A DNA stretch of 64,000 nt from Rosellinia necatrix (taxonomy: Eukaryota; Ascomycota; Sordariomycetes; Xylariales; Xylariaceae). The stretch spans positions 1,736,001 to 1,800,000 of the forward strand of contig JAGYVD010000006.1 in NCBI GenBank assembly GCA_021209875.1. Reading direction: 5' to 3'. Numbering within the stretch: position 1 is the first letter of the stretch; each line of letters begins with the position of its first letter. The translations under genes and the position numbers were made by a program. The notes under the pieces were generated by a model. The model was given only the letters and a program-made list of their open reading frames with translations, searched no databases and was not told the origin of the DNA. This document shows positions 23,095-34,647 of the stretch, piece after piece.

Positions 23095-24013
23095 AGCACT
23101 CTTAAGCGTCTCATCCAAATCTGTTTCATACCTCGAAACGTTTTGCTCACTGTCTTCACCTCAATTTTCGTCAAAGGCGTACGGGGCACTGTAATAGATT
23201 GTCCGGATGGCACCATTGCACTGCCGGTGTATTCACTCGAAAGGGATTTATATTTCTGCTGGGGGGCACTGACATGTACTCATATTACCTAACAAAGACG
23301 TTCGGCGTCGAGTCTAATAAAACATTTCACACATGGCGATGGAATATGTAAAATACCACCATGAATAATAATTGGTTGTTAGAACGCCGTCAACTGCAGT
23401 TGGGGGTATGCGCGATTAATTGTAGCCGGCAATGTTTAATAGTTACCAAGCTGCGACGCACCGCGCCATCGCGACTACCCGGATCGGGTGGATTTGATCT
23501 ATTGGCTCAAAGGCAGCGGAGATGTGACAAAAAAGGATTCGGCCGTCTTGCACAATGCATCAACAGAGCCAACGAGAAGGCTGGCACCAGGAGATGCAGA
23601 CCATATCCGGAACAAAGAGTGTTGGCACCCCTCGGCGCTGCAGTGGCGTCCAGCGGCGGTTTAGGCCAATCGAGACAGTGGAATATCGACGGTATTGCTT
23701 ACCATTGAAAAACGCTTCTGCCAATAGATCTTACAGAGGAACGTGAGACATTTGCTACCATAAGGGCTTGACCATTGCTCTATCATAGTCGCCAGCCACA
23801 TATGAAACCAGGGCTGGGGTCACTCGTCACATTCAAAGTGAGATAGATAGGTTATGCCGAACTCATATTTGATCTGCCTAATACTACCAAAGTAAAGGTG
23901 AAAAGAGAGCTTTTTTTTTTACTGTATTTGTGAGAATCGCAACGGAGAATCCATTTCGTCACACACTGTCTCTACCGCAGCGGCGTAGTCCGTCCGTTCA
24001 GTCGTGTGTTTTC
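23095..24013. other. Intergenic region between convergent genes
   Basis: Lies between the 3' ends of the plus-strand gene ending at 23094 and the minus-strand fusion gene ending at 24014. The 23361-23708 open frame has no motif and is not called. A T10 run is at 23911-23920. Confidence 0.5.
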
Positions 24014-27000
24014 TCACTTCACCTCGAAGTACTGGCGGCGCTGCTGGTGCTCCTGGTAGTCGGGGAACATGGTGGGGTAGAACTCGGACCAGCCGCCCAT
24101 GCGGACGCGGAGGAGGTTGTACTTCTCGGGGTCCTCGGAGGCGCGGCGGTAGGTGTCGGGGTCAGCACAGGTGAGGGTGAGGAGGTTGCCACCGACGGTG
24201 CCCTCGGCGAAGTCGCGGACGAACTTCTGCAGGTCCTCAAGCGGGAAGTCCTCGGGGATGTTCATGTCGACGGGGGCCGCGTTGGAGATGCCGATCTCGA
24301 CGGCGTCGTTCCGGTAGCACTCCATGGCGGCGTAGATGTCGCGGTTGACGGGCTGCGGGGGTAGGTCCTGCGGACTCGGGACGGGCGACATGTCGGAGGC
24401 GATGGGGGCGCCGTTGCGGCGCCCGTCGGCGGACGCGCCGCACGTCAGGCCGTCTCCTACGAAACCCTCGAACGTGCCGACGCCAGGGGTCACGACGAAT
24501 TCGAATCCTGGGCCGTACTTGGTATAGATGCGGTCGAGCACGGGCTTCAGCCCCGGGGCGGGCTTGCGGATCGCCTCGACGCAGATGCGCACCATGTTAT
24601 CGATCAGCCACCGGCCGAGCTCCTCGATTCCGGCGTCCCGCTCGCCGTTGGCCCACTTTGGCAGCGACATGGCCACCTCGCGCAGCTCCTGGTACCGTAC
24701 CGCGTTGGCCGCCGCGTTGGCCGGGCCTAGGGACTTGTCCTGGTACGGCTCAATCATGCTGTAGCCCCAGTCGCAGATCAGGCACCTCACGAGCTCCGGG
24801 AGCGTCACGCGCGCCGACTCCGGGTCGAAGACGAGCTTCTTGATCGCGTAGAGCGAGTCGATCGTGTTGGCCGTGCCAATGCACAGGGGGGCGACTATGG
24901 AGATCCGATATCAGCTTTTGGGTGGCATTTATAAGGGAAATGAGGGCTCGGGAGGAAGGGGCGACTGTTAGGATATATCTCTGAAACGGGAAATAAAAGA
25001 AAGGAAAGGGAGGTTATACGTACTCATGTGGAATTTTGCGCCGCCGGCCGTCAGGTCGCGGCCAGACTCGACGCAGCCGTCGAGGACGGCGGAGAGCATG
25101 GGAGAGGGGCAGATGCCCTCGAAGTTGCCGTAGGCGTTGAGAACGGTATTGTAGCTACGGTTGACGAGCCAGGAGAACTGCTGGAGGAAGACGGCCTTGA
25201 GCTGGTCGAAGGACTTGATGTCGGCGGCCGCGGGGGAGCGGAAGGCCTGCTTGAGGCCGCGCAGGTGCACCGATCCGGCCATGCCGTAGGTAGACCCTTG
25301 GTTGAGGGCCTGCTCGAGCGCCGCCATGGGCTCGACGTTGCCAAAGGTGAACTCGGACGCGCCCGCCATCATCGGCTCAAAGCAGCCGTCAGCGGCGTAG
25401 TCGCGCGACCACGCGCGCGTGATGCCCCCGCCGGACCGGAAGAGCCCTTCGCACATCTTGTCGTCGTTGTACAGGATCGGATGCGCGCCGCCCGACAGGA
25501 TCGACGCCGCAGCCTCGTCGATGTACTCCTGCGGGATGCCCTTGTACACACGCAGCGAGAGGCAGGGCGCGTTGACAGGGATGCGGCGCGCCGCCTTGAG
25601 GCACAGGAGAGTGACGAGGTTGGCGCCGCCCTCCGGCGTCTCGCTGTCCGTGGCCTTGTACCCGCCCACGGTGACCTGCTGCACCCACTGGTTGATGCCG
25701 CCGCCCTGGGGAAAGTTGCCGCCGAGGCCGTTGATGGACGTGGTGCCGTAGCTCCTATAATCGTAGATGAACGCACGGTTCACAAATGCATTCTCGCCTA
25801 GCTTCACCCAGAGACAGTCTATGATATCCTGTGCGCGGTCGGCAGTAATGAGGTTCTTCTCGAGGTCTTTCTCAAGATAGGGCCAGAGGATCTGGTCCAG
25901 TCGGCCGACGGCGGTGAGCTCGCCAACCAGATGGAGACAGGTGTGGAAGGTGAAGATGAGCTGCACTGCGTCTTGGAAACTGGCGGGGGGGTTGTTCACG
26001 AGACGCTGGAGGCGGTCCCTGACGTCCGCCATGTTTTCTTTGTCGTCCGTGTCAGTGGTCTCGTCATGCGCCTTGGCCGCTATCGCCGCCCAATTGACGA
26101 GGTAGGCTTGAACACCTTTGAACGAGTCGCTAGCGGAGATATAGAATGATGCCTTCTCGGCGCCACCCTCTTCTTTTGCAGCCGCCTCTGCCCGTCGGTC
26201 GAAATCCTCGATCATTTTTGCTAACCCATTGTCTACGAGGGTCTGCATGTTGGGTACGATATGGCCCATAGCACTCCATTCACTCTGGATTGACGTATTA
26301 GATATCATCACCTTTAACGAATGTCTTAACAAGAGGGGAAATACATACGAGCTGACATTTTAGCCATGCGGCCATGGTTTCATCTTCGGTTAGGTAAGGG
26401 ACTACTTCCTTTCCTCTGCCTAGCGTGAAGTCGGGTATCGCACCAACGATCAGCTCCTTAACCGCTATGCGGACTAAACCGGTGTCTTTCGCGATTTTCG
26501 AGGTCGGCAATGAAAGAAGATTGGCCAAAGTCGCGAAATTAGCAAGGCCCTTGCGTTCAAGAATTGAATCTGGGACTGCAGTCTTCTTCACGATAGGAAG
26601 TAGCTCCTTTAAGTGTGGTAAGAGCGGGAAATGTTCGCCCTTCATCCAACCGTCTCGCCAGTGGTTGAACGTCCTCGATAGGAGGCTTAGAAGACGGACG
26701 CTCGGCTGATCTCCCGAGGCATAATAACCCTCTGCCATCTGATGCATGTAATCCTGCGTGTTATAGTAGAGATAGCCGTTGCGGCTTCGGACCTTCCAGT
26801 GAGGATCTTCATACGTGTCATCTCCGGGCCTGACCCCAGAGACATCCAACTCGGCCGCCGAAGGGATGTACCAGTAGCTGCCGCCCTCGCCCTGGATGAA
26901 ATCCATTAGGCGGTCGACTGGTCTCTCTGGGCGGTCGCCGAGCATACTCTGCAGTATCTTCTCGAACCTATCTTGTTCGTTGGCGAAGGCTACGAACATG

Positions 27001-27785
27001 ATGCCCTCCTCGCGACTGGCATGTCCATTGGACTCGTCATAAGGGAGAGCTTGACGCAGCAGTTTTCTCTGGTCGCGGTTCTTGTCTATCGTATGCGCAC
27101 GATGAATGTGAGCGTTGACAGCCCTGTCAGCTTGCTGGGAGATTATCTCGCCGTTTGGCCGCCGCCCAAGCACAGCATCTAGAGCATCGCCAGACTGCGA
27201 GTTGAGGTCGGGCCAGTCAAAGACAAACTTTTGCGTGAAACAGAAACTAGAGCCGCTGTCTAAGCCGCCACTGGTAACTAGGATGTCCTCGGCCAAGCTG
27301 ATGGGATCATTGGGGTTGCTGATATGGTCGACATAACGACCCCCCATAACTCGCCCATCCGGTCGTTTACCCAGTCCCAAGGTTTCAATATTATTGACAA
27401 TCGGGAATAATTTTTGGATGAACGTGGCAACAATCTCTGCTCCGATCGTCTTGTCTGGCGACTTAATGTAGATCAGGACATCTCCGCCGGTATCCTTGAA
27501 ATGAAGGCCGTGTTTGAGCACATCAGATGTGATAGGAATGTCCCGGCCAGTCCATTTCCCCCATAATGCCGGCGCAAAGCCGACGACGAAGGCACAGTCT
27601 TGGTGGTTTTCGTTGATTTCTTTGTCTAGGTCCTTCATGATCTGACGAATAATTGCCTGTGCGTCATCGCCATGGTTCTTGAGAAAGATGGTCAAGATCT
27701 GGCCAAAATGGGGTCGCATGGGAAGGCCGCGTTGAGCTGCCCCAAGGCAGGAGCGAAGCGCTCTGTCCATAGTATCGCTAACCAT
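24014..27785 (-). CDS. DyP-type peroxidase fused to glycyl radical enzyme (PFL-like)
   Basis: Three exons (minus): 26349-27785, 25024-26284 and 24014-24894. Introns are GTATGT...ATCCAG (phase 0) and GTACGT...CCATAG (phase 1). Product about 1192 residues, no signal peptide. Residues 1-330 are DyP-like: VVGFAPALWGKW, GGDVLIYIKSPD, GRYVDHISNPND (catalytic Asp), NAHIHRAH (proximal His region), LRQALPYDE (distal Arg), EEGIMFVAFANEQDRF. From about 350 a full glycyl radical enzyme follows: KELIVG, GRLDQILWPYLEKDL, GGANLVTLLCLKAARR, HPILYNDDK, ADGCFEPM (active Cys about 780, with C-x-E as in dehydratase/decarboxylase-type members), and a C-terminal radical loop RVRMGGWSEFYPTMF (Gly about 1167). Substrate unknown. 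The first intron spans the domain junction and its splice keeps both frames, so the fusion rests on that prediction. No radical-SAM activase is seen nearby. Confidence 0.88.
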
Positions 27786-28176
27786 CTTGTCTCTCTTGTG
27801 CTAATCGCTCATGGGTACAGAGACAGGGTTGAGGAGGGATGGCCGAAGCAGCTGCCCTATTGATATAGCCATCGCCCAAGCGATAATCCTTTCTGACATG
27901 CCCAATCCAAAACCTGCCAAAGCAAAAGACAAGTCTTCAGCCCGCCACAACAAGCGCCAGGTTCCATATTCATCACTACGTTGCACCTGCAGCTCCATCA
28001 TCTATCGAACCTGAGTTGTAGTGGGACATGCGCCCCAACTAATGCGGTTATACGTAATTCGTGGTGCGGGGTGAGCGGTTGAATTGACTCTGTATTGGTG
28101 CGTACGTACGCTAAAGATGTCCGTATATCATGGGAGGCGGCGGCAGAAGTGATGTGTAGAAATTGTGGCGGCATTC

Positions 28177-28199
28177 GGGGGTGACAACATATCACCCCC
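28177..28199. repeat. Perfect 8-bp-stem inverted repeat
   Basis: GGGGGTGA, a 7-base spacer, then TCACCCCC. It lies about 390 bases upstream of the fusion gene start on the minus strand. Confidence 0.7.
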
Positions 28200-29409
28200 G
28201 TCCCATGGGAACCCGAGTTCGTAACCTCACACGATGCCGTGGATTTCTCGTCCTCGGATATGCAGCCGTGCATCATATCAGCTCCCTCCAGATGCGCTAG
28301 TTGCTGATCTTGTCTTCCACAAAAGCACTGGCCGCATTGCCAAAGTGCTGTCCCGCCACCCTCTTATATCGAAGGGTATACTCGCGAGTTGGTGTAATGA
28401 CGATAGCTAGATAGAGTATAGCATGCCAGAAAGCGCGTCCGAGACGAGATAGCAATGGCCTTCAAGAGAGAATGAACTCCCATACACAACGGCGGCGGCA
28501 CTATACATGGTAGGTGACAAAGGCAAGCTACAGACCTCAACGCTTTTGTCTCGACGGCGTATTTGATATCGTCATCTTACGATTGGGTGTATAAGGACTG
28601 AAGCTCGGCGGGGGGCTGGAGTATAGCGCAAACGGCTGCACACATTTTGCTTTTCTCAGTGGCGCTCAACGACACACACCGTCTAATGTACGTCGTGGGC
28701 TGTACTCGTAGGGCGTACAACATACGGCACCGGAACCAGGCCGTAGCCGGCTGTTCAGCAGCGTTCCGTCAGCGTGTATGGAACGGGGGACCATACTGGT
28801 TCGACCCGATGAGAAACGTACGGCGGGTAACATCGAACGAGATGGCTACAAAGAGAGATACCGTAACTCTAGGTCGTACATGGGACAAGAGTGCACGAGA
28901 GAGTGGACGAATGCAGACGTATTGCTCGACGTATTTGCTGGACGTATTGCTCGGCGCTCGTCTTGCATCTTGCGCGGCATCTCAGACGGATCTCAGACGG
29001 TTGACAAAGGCCAAATGACGTATACGTTGGTGGGCGTGGTGTTCGGGTGTTCGACGACGATGTGCGTTTATGAGAGGACTGGGTGGCTTGCAGACAATAG
29101 TCGAAATGCCAACGCATGTCAAGCCCCCTTGGCTCCGATGCCCGTATTTCAGTGGTGGGTGTTTGACCCGGGGGCACAGGATGCACCCAATAATGGCATC
29201 CCATTTGACAATTTAATGGCATGATGTTGAGGCGCGCCGCGAAAATCGGATAATCTTGGTTAGACAAGGGAGCGCGACGAAACAAGCAGCAAGCTGGGAA
29301 TGCAGCTAAAAATCAATTTGTAATTTAATTGGTTATGCATTAGCTATTGCATCTAGACCGACTGGCATACATACATGGGCGGGGAAGTCGTGCCCAAGGT
29401 TAGACCAAA

Positions 29410-29412
<3 letters not shown>

Positions 29413-29448
<36 letters not shown>

Positions 29449-29457
29449 AAGAAAGAG
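29413..29457. repeat. GA/GAAA microsatellite
   Basis: Uninterrupted GA dinucleotides grading into GAAA units. Confidence 0.9.
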
Positions 29458-30332
29458 CTCAAGATCGCCCCTCCCCCTCACTGTGCATAAGTAGGCATCA
29501 ACACATATTATTTTACGTAATTCTTCAGGAGCTTATCTTCACCTAAATCACATACACTATGCCCAGGTTAGGTGGGTATGTGCACTACAGTCTACAGCCT
29601 GAAGCGCGACGTATCGGGTGTTCATCCTGATATTCCACGCATCTTGCGGGTATTCGATCTATGACATCGGACGGTTAGCTAATACTGCGGAACAAGAGTT
29701 ATCTGACCAGATCCCCAATATTTCCCTAGTCCCCTGCCTAATACCTAGTGCTTGATGTGCTCCTGTGCCCCCGTTCACTGCATGAACCCTGTATACTGGT
29801 TACCGTCCATGATACATCAGGTAACCTCCTCGCGCAATCTTAGAGGTAGCTACCCGACACAATTAAGCTCTACCACATCCAAAAATAAAACCGACTGGGT
29901 CCGGGTCTCGCGTATGAAACGCTTCGCCCTACGACTCTCGCAATGGCTCTTCACCAACCATCTACCTAAAAAAATGTTTGTGATCCCAAGCCAGCTACTG
30001 CATACGCAGAGCCAATCAACAGCGTTCGATTTACAACATGCACACCCACCCCCATGAGGGATACCGTGGTCCCTCGGCGGCATGTCATCGTGTATATTGC
30101 CTCCCACATCCGAAGAGAGGCATAGACTCTGAGATGCCGATGCTATCCGGTGCATTGGCCCTGCCCACTGCCGTGCACACGATCTTCTGTGACCAGGGTG
30201 ACTGATGATCCTCAGCCGCGGCTCCCGGTCCTTGACTGGCCTTCCTTGTCGCTCATTATTCATGGATCCGATATTCGATTGTCATTCTTCCGATTCCCGC
30301 GCGTATGTTCCGTTGTATGAATAAATAAATCC

Positions 30333-30359
30333 CAGTCACCAGTCACCAGTCACCAGTCA
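30333..30359. repeat. 7-bp tandem repeat
   Basis: Nearly four copies of AGTCACC. Confidence 0.85.
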
Positions 30360-33041
30360 TGGTTTTGATGCCATCGCCAAGCCAGTGTAGCCTCCGCCAG
30401 TGTGGTCCCCTGCCGCGTCAATCGTGCCATTACCGAGACGTACGAATGCAATCAATAGGTTGATGACTTTTCCAGGCTCAGTCACGCAAATCCTCAAGCC
30501 GCCCAGATCGACCCCTTTCAAAATATAGATTAGCCCCTTTGCAGTGCACCTCACGTTGGGCCTATGTTCTATTATAGATGTTGAATTATCGGCTGCTAAA
30601 TACTAAGAACATGTACACTTCTAAGCATCTCATACCTAGTTATGTAACAACGCCTCATAGCAATATATATTTACCTACTTGACTGCGGCTATACACCTGC
30701 CACAGCGCCCCTGGTAGTCATTGTGACAACGATCAGTGGTATTTCTTGTGCCCAGAGATCCATTCCCCGGCGCTATGATGGTCCGTACGGGTCGACGTCG
30801 TTTGCACGAGACATGGAGGACCCTGAGATGTCGGTACCAATCCCTCGAGTGCCGTCAGGAGGCCGTGGTGATGGTATCAAACCCCCTGGCGGCGGGTCTG
30901 AAGAAGAAGCTGGCGCGTGTGATGCACCGTCAACAATTCTGTCATTAACGGTCGTGGTCTCCGTAACCTACGTTGCTAGTTGTTTAGAACCACTTAGCAA
31001 CGAAATCAACACTGCCTCAGAGGAGGAGAGGTAGGCAGATATAAACAGCAGTCGTCGACACCGGTCATGTTCAAGGACGCTGGGTATTCAACCCATGCTC
31101 CGTCGCCATTCGCAATGTAGGTAAGGATGGAGAGTATTCGCTGGCAGCGGGAACAAATCCATTGGATCGCGATTTCTTATGATAGGCAAGAACCCCGGCT
31201 GCACGCTCATCGTTCCAATAACTCTGTAGTTTTGAGGGACATATATTAGTTACACCTTCACCTTTTCTAGCTATGCTATGTTCAAAATTTGACACAGCCA
31301 ATTTCGAATGGGAGACACTGCTGCCGGATATTTTCGTCCTGATGTGTTGTCGTGTCTTTGGCACCTGTAGTGTCTAATATTTCTTAATTGTACTTTTAGC
31401 ACGAGGAATAGGGTTCAAGAGATCCTCTATCAGTCTCATTTGAAATTAACGTCACTCATATTTATTCAGTATATTGTCAATGCCTTTCCCCGAATTCCAT
31501 AGAGCTCTAAGATCGACCTAGTCCTCCCAGCTGCAGCTATCACTAAGGTGTTCGTTTGTGACACTGGACAATCAGTATGGCCTGCTAAGAGCCGTCCAAT
31601 AACTACCCAACATGCCCAACCCTTGCAGCCAATCCTTTCCCTGGAGCTACCAGTCTATTTTGATGACTTCCCTTATTCATAATATTTCATTAACTAGAAG
31701 CTGTTTATCTTGGAAACTTATGCGGTAATATGTACGATCTAGGCTTAAGAATTACTCTCTCCCGTAGATTTTCAGGGTGCGACGACGCGTCGAGCTCCAA
31801 TAGAGTGGCAGGCGCTCCATCCAGAGCCCTGATCGGCAATTTATAAATCGCGCGCCTAGTTATCCGTAAAGACTCATCAATATATCAAATTATATTTGAG
31901 CTGGCTCAAGCCCATCTTTGCATTTTGAAAACTACTTTTTTTTATGAGAATATGTCGTCGAAGGATCTGATGAGAACCTACATCATGCGTAAAAGAACAA
32001 CATATACATCAGATCAGAACTAAAACAATACATATAACTAGCTTATCGAGCACGTTCATAAAATGAGTTTTAGGATGAACCACACCTTAGGGTATGCAAC
32101 GAACGTATTCGAATATACTCATTTGAACAAGCCCTTGCAGCAACTTGGCCTCTAACTTCTTAAACTAGTATTCGTAAAGATTATGATTCAAGCCAGTTTT
32201 GAAAGGGGAACTGCTAATGTTGCACAGCTCTTGATTCTCATCTGTTATGATAACGATCGGCACTGGGAATAGTTTGCGCGGGACGAAACTCTAAATTTTA
32301 TTAGTTTATATAATAACTTACAGAGACAGAAAGAGCCGCGAAGGGGCTTGGGGACCCGCACAAGATGCCTGATGGTGATGGCTGCCTCCGCAAGCGAACT
32401 GAAAGACATAGAATCTACTGATCATCTGTCTTGGTTCTATGCTTTTATACCGTCATCGTTTATTATGGAAATCTTTTCGCGCCATGGTTAGGCGAACAGG
32501 AGATAGCGATATATTGCCTCTAGCGACAGCCTTTCGGGGCACATTGCAATGCGCCACATACAGCCGATTCAAGCTTATGCAGCCCTCCCGCTGCTAAATA
32601 TCAGCTAGACGGTTGGTTGGCGATTGGTTAGCAGTGAGGACCAGCTGGGGGACTTGCTAGGCGTACATTTACTGAGCGGTCAGTTGAAGCTCAATGTCTC
32701 GCATGGCATCGGAGGTAGGGCAACTAACATTAGAATTAGAAAGCCTGGAACCAACGAGAGGTCGTCCGCGCTACAGGCAGCCAACAAACAAAGAGAAATT
32801 AAAAACGCGTGTTTCAAGAAAGGACAAAGGAGGTAGAGAGCATTTATTCCATGTTATTTACGATGTATCTGCTACCTAGAAAACAGTCACTACCTAGCTT
32901 TGTGTGCTTGTGTGAGGGCCGAAAAAATGACATCAGGCAAGGACAGCAACCACGGTATGTATCCCAACACTTCTCTACTGGCTGTGCGTCCGGAAAAGTG
33001 CTTATGGATTCGAAGGGCTACCGTATCCCATAGAATCGAGG

Positions 33042-33845
33042 ATGCCGGCCAGCCCACGAGATGACGCTGGGGAGGAATCTCAGCCGGGGCCCAGGCAAGA
33101 AGTGTTGTATCTAGACCACGTCGGCAACCATGATAACCCGTTTGCCGCACTGAAGTACATCGATACCCTTCTGCTCATCGATGACTCGGAATCCATGCAG
33201 CAGTGCTGGGACGAGGTGGGAGACATCATTCGGATCATCGCGCCGATCTGCATGAAGTACGACGACGACGGGATCGACATCGAGTTCGTGAACCACCGCG
33301 CGAGCGGCTACTTCGTGACCGGCCGCAGCGGATACAAGCATATCGGGTTTATGAAGGGCCAGCTGGACATGCACGACAACGTGGCGGGGATCTACCACAG
33401 CGTGAGTCCGAGGGGGAGGTGTCGCATGGACAGGCGGCTAGCATCGATCCTGGACCCCTACCTCCAAGAGTACGAGACCCAGCTCAACCGGAGCGGGGGC
33501 AAGAAGTTGATAAAACCGCTCAGCGTCATCGTCATATCGGATATGGATTGGGACGCCGACCAGCGTGATTATTCCGCCATAACCCGGGTGGCGCGGAGGC
33601 TGGGTGTCCTTGGCGCCCCGCGGTATCAGGTGGGCGTGCAGTTCTTCCGCGTGGGCCAGATGGGGCGGATGATGGACGACGAGGCGATACAGTTTGTGGA
33701 TGACCAGATATGGAAGAAGAGAGGGGTCAGAGATATGGTAGACATAACGACCTGGACGGGGAAGCCGGGCGAGTTGTCGCCCGACGGTATCCTGAAGGTG
33801 TTGCTTGGGGGGGTACGACGGTCCATTGACTTCATGGAAGTCTAG
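33042..33845 (+). CDS. von Willebrand factor A (vWA) domain protein
   Basis: A 267-residue single-exon protein starting MPASPRDDAGEESQPG, with no signal peptide. The vWA fold is seen from about residue 40: YIDTLLLIDDSESMQQCW carries the MIDAS D-x-S-x-S, then IIRIIAPICMKYDDDGIDIE, a MIDAS-like loop near SVSPRGRCRMDRRL, KLIKPLSVIVISDMDWDAD, and APRYQVGVQFFRVG. From memory this is a common fungal intracellular vWA family in which the domain makes up most of the protein. In many relatives the third MIDAS residue is a Thr in G-x-T-P-T-G, whereas here it reads RGRCRMD, so metal binding may be altered. It is tail-to-tail, 118 bases apart, with the NTPase-like gene ending at 33964. Function unknown; a scaffold or adhesion role is inference. 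Confidence 0.85.
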   Translation: MPASPRDDAGEESQPGPRQEVLYLDHVGNHDNPFAALKYIDTLLLIDDSESMQQCWDEVGDIIRIIAPICMKYDDDGIDIEFVNHRASGYFVTGRSGYKHIGFMKGQLDMHDNVAGIYHSVSPRGRCRMDRRLASILDPYLQEYETQLNRSGGKKLIKPLSVIVISDMDWDADQRDYSAITRVARRLGVLGAPRYQVGVQFFRVGQMGRMMDDEAIQFVDDQIWKKRGVRDMVDITTWTGKPGELSPDGILKVLLGGVRRSIDFMEV

Positions 33846-33963
33846 ATGGCCGAGTCTTGAAGTTGATAGGGCCATGCCCATTTGATAGAGGCCTGCAGCA
33901 GGCTTGATTAGAAAGCTAATGAATTGCCCGAAGGAAGTTATATTCACTATGTAAGGGCACTAT

Positions 33964-34647
33964 TCATCTCGTCACGGTGTAAAGCAGGCGTCCATCATTC
34001 CGCGCCAATATGCGCTCGAGAACAGCGGTTACTTGTCTCATGTTATCAACCGCGCCATCAGGGCCAGCTGGATTCAACCCGTGGACGATGCACAGGATCC
34101 TTTCGCCGTGGAGCTCGAGCGGCGGGAGAGCCTCGAGGATCCTAAGCCCTGCGCCGATGCCCGGCGTTCCGCCCTGCGCCAGCAACTCGAAGTTGCGCCT
34201 GCACAGGTCGGGCACTTTGTCGAACTTGCGGGGCAGGAGAGAGATGAAGTTGTATATGAGCGAGCTCAGGAGCTGGCAGAGGGTGTGCTCCGGGTTGACT
34301 GTGCGGCTTTTTGGATACACGCGTAATACGGTGGCGCCGGGGTCCCGGACACGCAGGAACGCCGCCCACTCGCAACCTGCCCTGCGGGCATCGAAATTGT
34401 AACCATCGCCGTCGACGGTATATGTACGAGGCTCACTGGATAGCCAGTGGTCTAGCAATTTCTTTTGGACGCCGCGCCTGTAGAGCTCGGCGGGGAATTG
34501 TTTGCCGTTGTCATAGCCGCGTTTGTCCTCGAGCGCCTCGAAGCGACCTACACAGTGATATACCGAGTCAAGTCCCTTCGCCAGCTTGGAGAGGTCGTGC
34601 TTCGTCATCATCTTCGGACCAAAGACATGCTTTAACTTGGAAACCAT
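33964..34647 (-). CDS. Conserved fungal NTPase-like (STAND-related) protein, P-loop region degenerate
   Basis: A 227-residue single-exon frame from ATG 34647. It opens MVSKLKHVFGPKMMTKHDLS and LAKGLDSVYHCVGRFEAL, continues FPAELYRRGVQKKLLDHWL, and has LCQLLSSLIYNFISLLPRKF, GLRILEALPPLELHGERILC and IVHGLNPAGPDG. From memory this layout (short N-terminal helix, a region where a P-loop would sit, a helical pair with L-x-S-L-I-Y-x-x-I-x-L-L-P, then a Walker B-like strand ending L-C-V-I-D-G) matches fungal proteins often encoded beside vWA genes. Here no GKT/S P-loop is visible and the Walker B-like Asp position reads IVHGL. The C-terminus is shorter than usual. It may be a pseudoenzyme or a decaying copy. 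The convergent neighbour is the vWA gene. Confidence 0.6.
   Translation of the reverse strand: MVSKLKHVFGPKMMTKHDLSKLAKGLDSVYHCVGRFEALEDKRGYDNGKQFPAELYRRGVQKKLLDHWLSSEPRTYTVDGDGYNFDARRAGCEWAAFLRVRDPGATVLRVYPKSRTVNPEHTLCQLLSSLIYNFISLLPRKFDKVPDLCRRNFELLAQGGTPGIGAGLRILEALPPLELHGERILCIVHGLNPAGPDGAVDNMRQVTAVLERILARNDGRLLYTVTR

Larger units (their letters stand above)
27786..33041. other. 5.2-kb gene-poor region
   Basis: No convincing coding sequence. It holds a hairpin GGGGGTGA/TCACCCCC at 28177-28199, a GA microsatellite at 29413-29457, AGTCACC tandem repeats at 30333-30359, and a distinctly AT-richer stretch at about 31370-32340. Overlapping ORFs on both strands at 28647-29285 have no family signal. 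It may contain old repeats too diverged to recognise by eye. Confidence 0.5.

Noticed and set aside
25028..25801. Plus-strand open frame of 257 codons opposite the glycyl radical domain
   Set aside because: Antisense shadow; the minus strand carries conserved GRE motifs throughout.
28778..29224. Plus-strand 148-codon ORF
   Set aside because: Overlaps a minus-strand ORF of similar length, lacks motifs and contains internal near-repeats of GACGTATT.
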